A stretch of DNA of 64,000 nucleotides, taken from the NCBI GenBank assembly GCA_947365245.1, contig CANAWG010000003.1, positions 1-64,000 on the forward strand, given 5' to 3'. Both the position numbers and the translations under genes were made by a program. The notes under the pieces were generated by a model, which had not been told where the DNA came from, ran no database searches, and saw nothing but the letters and a program-made list of their open reading frames with translations. Source of the DNA: an uncultured Oscillibacter sp. (GTDB taxonomy: Bacteria; Bacillota; Clostridia; Oscillospirales; Oscillospiraceae). The stretch's first letter is position 1. Every line of letters starts with the position of its first letter. Shown here piece by piece: positions 58,376 through 64,000 of this stretch.

Positions 58376-59437
58376 TTATTCCGCCGCCGGCAGCAGCAAA
58401 AACGGGCCGTCCCAGTCCGGGTCCGGGGCGGTGAGCTCCGGCAGGAACTCCTGCACGCGTCCCTCGCCCTCCGTTTGGAGCACCAGATTGGAGAGGATCT
58501 CCGCCTGTCCCGGCGCCGTCACGGCGTAGATCAGGTCCGCGTAAGCGGCGGCCCCGGCCAGCGTCAGGCCGGAGACAGCCTCCTGCCCGTCGGAGATGAC
58601 GGCCTCCGGCAGCTCCATGGAGAGCTTCACGCCGTAAGGCTCCAGTGTCTGCAGGAGATCCGCCCACAGGAGGGCCAGATTGTCCTCCATGGAAGTGGAG
58701 CCGTAGTTCAGCTTGCCCAGATCCCCCTGGGTGGGGTAGCCGGTGTCCGTCAGCAGGATTTCGTCAAAGCCCAGCTCCGCGGCCTCCCGGGCCAGACCGC
58801 ACAGGTACTCCCGGGCGGCGGGACGGCTGGGGTCCAGCCAGGTGGTGCCGCCGCCGTGGAACATCATGCCGTTTTTGTTCTTCATGCCCATGGGCCGGTT
58901 GTCCGTATAGGGGGCAAAGGCGTCCGGCAGACAGGAGAAACGGGCAATGGTGTATACGTCCTCCTCCCCAGTGATGTGGGCTAGAATCTCCGTGGTGCCC
59001 TGCACGGTCTGCACAGCCTCTTTGTCAGCCACCTGGGAGGGGAAGAAGACGGCGCCCTGGGCATCCCGCAGTGTGACGGCCACGCCGCCGAACGTCTCGC
59101 CCATGGCCGCCTTGGCGCTCTCCCAGTCCGCGGTGGTCAGAGGGGCGGCGGCGAGTGAGTAGATCTGGAAGACGGCCGGCTTCTCCGGCTCCTGGACGAT
59201 GACCTCCAGGCTGTCCGGGTCCTCCGGCGTCTGCTCCGGCGGAGGATCCGCCGGAGACGGGGCGGCCGTCTGCCGCTCCGGCAGACGGAAAAAGGGGGTG
59301 CCGTTTTCATCGTAGGCGATGTATCGCTGCATCGCCAGCGCGCCCAGTGCCGTCAGAATGACCAGCACCAGAAGCACGGCTAGGACGATCTTTCCCACCG
59401 AGGTCCGGCCCCGGTAGTTGCGGTATCCCCTGGCCAT
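58376..59437 (-). CDS. putative glycoside hydrolase, DUF4015-like
   Basis: The 353-residue protein has one N-terminal membrane anchor (about 15-38), a Pro/Glu-rich linker (about 60-85) and an extracytoplasmic domain with FDEILLTDTGYP near 232 and ELPEAVIS near 285, which resembles the DUF4015 TIM-barrel glycoside hydrolases. A role in wall or spore polysaccharide trimming is possible. The ATG at 59437 is preferred since GGGGAGG is then 6 bases upstream. Confidence 0.8.
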   Translation of the reverse strand: MARGYRNYRGRTSVGKIVLAVLLVLVILTALGALAMQRYIAYDENGTPFFRLPERQTAAPSPADPPPEQTPEDPDSLEVIVQEPEKPAVFQIYSLAAAPLTTADWESAKAAMGETFGGVAVTLRDAQGAVFFPSQVADKEAVQTVQGTTEILAHITGEEDVYTIARFSCLPDAFAPYTDNRPMGMKNKNGMMFHGGGTTWLDPSRPAAREYLCGLAREAAELGFDEILLTDTGYPTQGDLGKLNYGSTSMEDNLALLWADLLQTLEPYGVKLSMELPEAVISDGQEAVSGLTLAGAAAYADLIYAVTAPGQAEILSNLVLQTEGEGRVQEFLPELTAPDPDWDGPFLLLPAAE

Positions 59438-59484
59438 GGACATCCTCCCCTCTCTTCGCAGATTAACAATCGCTCAAGCGGCGG

Positions 59485-59922
59485 TCAGTTCTCCAGGGCC
59501 ATGACCTTGTCCACCCGGCGGGCGTGGCGCCCGCCGTCAAATTCCGTGGAGAGAAAGACCTCCACAATGCGCCGGGCCATATCCCTGCCGGTAAAGCCGG
59601 CGCCGATGGCCACCATATTGGCGTTGTTGTGGCGGCGGGTCAGCTCCGCCTGGAAGCAGTCGGCGCAGTGGGCGCACCGGATGCCCTTGATCTTGTTGGC
59701 GGCGATGGAGATGCCGATGCCGGTGGTGCAGATCACAATGCCCCGGTCACACCGGCCCTCCGCCACAGCCCGGGCCGCCGGCGCGCCGAAGTCGGGATAG
59801 TCGCAGCTGTCCAGGGAGTGGCAGCCGAAATCCTCGCAGGTATGGCCCATCTTCTCCAGGACTGGGATGAGATACTGCTTCAGCTCATAGCCGCCGTGGT
59901 CGCAGCCCAGCGCGATTTTCAT
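59485..59922 (-). CDS. rpiB: ribose 5-phosphate isomerase B
   Basis: The 145-residue protein interconverts ribose 5-phosphate and ribulose 5-phosphate in the pentose phosphate pathway. CDHGGYELKQYL near residues 7-18 and the active-site GIVICTTGIGISIAANKIKG near 61-80 match the family, and HCADCFQAELTRRHNNANM near 89 binds phosphate. GGAGGG lies upstream. Allose-specific use is possible in some RpiB proteins but unlikely here. Confidence 0.96.
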   Translation of the reverse strand: MKIALGCDHGGYELKQYLIPVLEKMGHTCEDFGCHSLDSCDYPDFGAPAARAVAEGRCDRGIVICTTGIGISIAANKIKGIRCAHCADCFQAELTRRHNNANMVAIGAGFTGRDMARRIVEVFLSTEFDGGRHARRVDKVMALEN

Positions 59923-59954
59923 AGTGACGCCCTCCTGTCTTGTTTTGCCTCCCT

Positions 59955-59983
59955 ATTGTACCCTGAGCCTTAAGAAAAATCAA
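59955..59983 (-). promoter_or_regulatory. rpiB promoter
   Basis: On the minus strand TTGATT and TACAAT are 17 bases apart, about 35 bases upstream of rpiB. Confidence 0.72.
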
Positions 59984-60002
59984 TAGAATTCCGCCATTTC
60001 CC

Positions 60003-60812
60003 TCAGAGCTTGTGCCAGATAGGCCGGCGTTTTTCAAATGTGCAGAATCGGGTGAAGCCGCACCGGCGCAGCAGCTCCTGCCGCTCCCGGACGGCGCAGC
60101 CGGCAAACTCCGGCGTGTGGGCGTCTGTGCCCAGGGTGATGATCTCGCCCCCCAGACGGCGGTACATCCGCAGCCACTTCTCGTCCGGCAGCGGAGTATT
60201 GCCCCGGTTGGTGTTCAGCTCGATGCCCCGGCCCTTTTGGACCACGGTGCGGAGGATGTCCTCCACCTCTGCCTCAAAGGGGTCGAAGCTCAGGTGGAAG
60301 CCCTGGTTCTCATTGAGGTAGCGCAGGGGAAGCGTCAGGTGGCCCAGGACGTCAAACTGGCCCCACTCCGCCGTGCGCTTTACCAGCTTCAGGTAGTCGG
60401 CGATGCCCAGCATGGCCTCCTCCTCGTCCCTGGGGTGGAAGAAATACATATCCACCATGTCGAAGCGCTCCGAGAGAATGTGGGTGGAGCCGATAATGAA
60501 GTCCAGCTCCGGCGCGTCTTTCAGCAGCGCGGCGGTGCGGGGCAGATCCAGCACCGCCTCCCCCAGCTCGATACCCAGGCGCAGCTGGATACGGTCTCCC
60601 ACCGCGGCCTGCGCCTGGGCAAATTCCCGGGAGAGACCCTCCCAGTCGTAGGACAAAACGGGGTCCCGGCCGTTCCAGGCCACGGGCTCGATGTGGTCTG
60701 TAAAGCACACCTCGTTCATTCCCGCCGCCAGGGCGGCCTCCGCCATCTCTGTCATAGAGTACTTGGCGTCCGGGGAGATGCGGGAGTGGATATGGTAATC
60801 TGCCAGATACAA
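60003..60812 (-). CDS. PHP-domain phosphatase, histidinol-phosphatase-like
   Basis: The 269-residue protein has the PHP metal motif ADYHIHSRISP near the start, FTDHIEP near 36, GSTHIL near 115, GHLTLPL near 160 and TDAHTPE near 225. It fits the HisK-type histidinol-phosphatase group, the step before the last in histidine synthesis, but PHP proteins are functionally broad. The TTG at 60812 is used because GAGAGGTGA lies upstream. No other his gene is nearby. Confidence 0.85.
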   Translation of the reverse strand: MYLADYHIHSRISPDAKYSMTEMAEAALAAGMNEVCFTDHIEPVAWNGRDPVLSYDWEGLSREFAQAQAAVGDRIQLRLGIELGEAVLDLPRTAALLKDAPELDFIIGSTHILSERFDMVDMYFFHPRDEEEAMLGIADYLKLVKRTAEWGQFDVLGHLTLPLRYLNENQGFHLSFDPFEAEVEDILRTVVQKGRGIELNTNRGNTPLPDEKWLRMYRRLGGEIITLGTDAHTPEFAGCAVRERQELLRRCGFTRFCTFEKRRPIWHKL

Positions 60813-60859
60813 AGCGCTCACCTCTCGATTTGGTTTCTTCGGTATTCCCAAGGCCCCGC

Positions 60860-60882
60860 AGGGGCGGCTGTCAGCCGCCCCT
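60860..60882. terminator. hairpin at the end of dnaJ
   Basis: AGGGGCGGCTG and CAGCCGCCCCT pair with a single-base loop, and the stem overlaps the dnaJ stop codon. There is no clear T run. It could be a terminator or an mRNA stability element. Confidence 0.55.
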
Positions 60883-62011
60883 ACTTCTTAAACTTCTTGA
60901 AGAATTTCTTCCGCTCTTCGTAGTTGTTGTCCCCCACGGTCTCGGCGAACTTCTTCAACGCCTCTTTCTGCTCCTTGTTCAGGTTCCGGGGCGTCTCAAT
61001 GTAGACGGTGACGTACTGGTCGCCCCGGCCCCGGCCGTTGATGGCGGGGATGCCCTTGCCCTTGAGGCGGAACGTGGTGCCGCTCTGGGTGCCCTCCGGC
61101 AGGTCGTATTTCACCTTGCCGTCGATGGTGGGAATTTCCAGCTCCGCCCCCAGCACCGCCTGGGCAAAGGTGATGGGCGCCTCGCACAGGACGGAAGTGC
61201 CCTCCCGGCGGAAGAGCTCGTGGGGCCGGACAGTGATGGTGATCAGAAGATCCCCGGCGGGGCCGCCGTTGGTGCCGGCGTGGCCCTGGCCCCGGATGGA
61301 GATGGTCTGGCCGTGGTCGATGCCGGCGGGGATAGTGGCCTGGATGGTCCGCCGCTGCCGGACCAGGCCGGAGCCGTGGCAGTCCTTGCAGGGCTGGTGG
61401 ATGATCTTGCCCTTGCCGCCGCACTTGGAGCAGGGGGAGGTGGTGGCGAAGACCCCCATGGGCGTCTGCCGCCGGACCTGTACCTGGCCGGAGCCGTGGC
61501 AGTCCGGGCAGACCTCCGGCGTGGCGCCGGGGGCGCAGCCGCTGCCGTGGCAGGCGGCGCACTGCTCCATGCGCTCCACGGTGACGGATTTCTCGCAGCC
61601 GAAAGCCGCCTCCTCAAAGGAAACCGCCAGGGACAGCCGGATGCTCTCCCCCCGCTGGGGGGCGTTGGGATTGCTGCGCCGTCCGCCGCCGAAGCCCCCG
61701 CCGAAGAAGCTGCCGAAGATGTCCCCCAGGTCGCCGAAGTCGAAGCCGCCGTCGAAGCCGCCTCCTCCGCCGTAGTTGGGATCCACTCCGGCAAAGCCAA
61801 ACTGGTCGTACCGGGCCTTTTTGTCACTATCGGAGAGGACCTCGTAGGCCTCGTTGACCTCCTTGAACCGGGTCTCGGCGGCCTTGTCGCCGGGGTTCAG
61901 GTCCGGATGGTTGGCCTTGGCCAGCTTCCGGTAGGCCTTTTTGATCTCGTCCTGGGATGCGCCCTTGGAGACGCCCAGAACTTCGTAATAATCTCGTTTC
62001 TGCTCTGCCAT
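60881..62011 (-). CDS. dnaJ: chaperone protein DnaJ
   Basis: The 376-residue protein is a type I J-protein that stimulates DnaK ATPase. It has the J domain with [11 protein letters not shown] near residue 33, a Gly/Phe-rich part (about 78-110), four zinc-binding repeats ([32 protein letters not shown] between 150 and 215) and a C-terminal substrate domain. It follows dnaK on the same strand with a hairpin between. Confidence 0.97.
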   Translation of the reverse strand: MAEQKRDYYEVLGVSKGASQDEIKKAYRKLAKANHPDLNPGDKAAETRFKEVNEAYEVLSDSDKKARYDQFGFAGVDPNYGGGGGFDGGFDFGDLGDIFGSFFGGGFGGGRRSNPNAPQRGESIRLSLAVSFEEAAFGCEKSVTVERMEQCAACHGSGCAPGATPEVCPDCHGSGQVQVRRQTPMGVFATTSPCSKCGGKGKIIHQPCKDCHGSGLVRQRRTIQATIPAGIDHGQTISIRGQGHAGTNGGPAGDLLITITVRPHELFRREGTSVLCEAPITFAQAVLGAELEIPTIDGKVKYDLPEGTQSGTTFRLKGKGIPAINGRGRGDQYVTVYIETPRNLNKEQKEALKKFAETVGDNNYEERKKFFKKFKK

Positions 62012-62066
62012 ACATACACCTCAATGCCGCGCGGGGAGAGGCCCTCTGCGGTTTTGGTTACACGCC

Positions 62067-62104
62067 GTTCAATGGGGCGGGGATTTCTCCCCGTCCCATT
62101 GAAC
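62067..62104 (-). promoter_or_regulatory. intergenic hairpin between dnaK and dnaJ
   Basis: GTTCAATGGG and CCCATTGAAC pair around an inner GGGGA/TCCCC stem, 17 bp in all. It lies just past dnaK and may lower dnaJ expression or separate the two mRNAs. Confidence 0.65.
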
Positions 62105-62115
62105 AACCCCAAAGA

Positions 62116-63954
<1,839 letters not shown>

Positions 63955-64000
63955 AATGACTGCCTCCTAAATATCTATCGAAAAAATTTTGAATTGCCGA
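63955..64000. other. start of the dnaK upstream region
   Basis: The last 46 bases hold the dnaK ribosome site (AGGAGG on the minus strand) and an A/T-rich stretch. No CIRCE element or promoter is visible in the part that is present. Confidence 0.5.

Noticed and set aside
61380-61562. Regular repeats within dnaJ that could be taken for a CRISPR-like or tandem array
   Set aside because: They encode the four CxxCxGxG zinc repeats of DnaJ.

Overview
The window reads as chromosomal core DNA of a high-GC, spore-forming anaerobe of the class Clostridia, most likely family Oscillospiraceae (the Flavonifractor/Oscillibacter/Lawsonibacter side). This is inferred from gene content and style, not from a search. 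Signs are spore maturation genes spmA/spmB beside an AbrB-type regulator, many TTG/GTG starts with strong AGGAGG ribosome sites, an oxygen-detoxifying flavodiiron protein, indolepyruvate:ferredoxin oxidoreductase, formate-tetrahydrofolate ligase, a half citrate cycle for glutamate, and several Clostridia-type DUF families. I see no prophage, insertion sequence, CRISPR array or tRNA gene. The window starts after an rRNA operon end (5S rRNA) and ends in the dnaK-dnaJ locus.

Layout. 0-5 kb: 5S rRNA with terminator, a DUF1540 protein, a split TauE-type transporter, then glyA, 5-formyl-THF cyclo-ligase and dinB on the minus strand. 5-13 kb: ribU under an FMN riboswitch, a KamA-like radical SAM gene, spmAB, an AbrB regulator, rsmI and a tRNA methyltransferase with a membrane protein, and XRE and AraC regulators. 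13-18 kb: gltA-acn-icd operon (citrate to 2-oxoglutarate). 18-24 kb: murA, a YycJ-like hydrolase, rlmH, a phosphoglucomutase. 24-32 kb is a redox block: Rrf2 regulator, an acyl-CoA dehydrogenase fused to an EtfA domain and rubredoxin, a flavodiiron protein, and on the other strand iorA-iorB with a ubiquitin-like protein and an FrhB-type protein. 32-42 kb is one transport and sensing locus: ATPase, fused permease, HAD protein and binding lipoprotein on the minus strand, and divergently a second binding lipoprotein, a YesM-type histidine kinase and a YesN-type response regulator. 42-48 kb: asnS, an acyltransferase-like membrane protein, pyk, fhs. 48-51 kb: an overlapping five-gene MerR operon. 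51-60 kb: mutY, a PflA-like radical SAM protein, comF, mreB/mbl, a DUF2156-GNAT fusion, a DUF4015 protein and rpiB. 60-64 kb: a PHP phosphatase, dnaJ and dnaK.

How the genes work together. glyA, 5-formyl-THF cyclo-ligase and fhs serve one-carbon folate metabolism. gltA-acn-icd is the oxidative half of the citrate cycle. The rubredoxin-bearing acyl-CoA dehydrogenase lies next to a flavodiiron oxidase that normally takes electrons from rubredoxin, under a likely Fe-S Rrf2 regulator, so a fatty-acyl/oxygen redox branch is a plausible reading. The 32-42 kb locus looks like a self-contained import system with its own three-part sensor.

The most interesting items are: the three-domain dehydrogenase fusion; the ubiquitin-like partner of the indolepyruvate oxidoreductase; the ABC ATPase with a roughly 115-residue insertion; the MerR operon whose membrane proteins share one C-terminal signature; a KamA-like protein without the usual PLP-lysine motif; and several intergenic blocks built of stacked or nested hairpins (36.3, 48.8 and 54 kb). 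Promoter and RNA-structure calls were made by eye.
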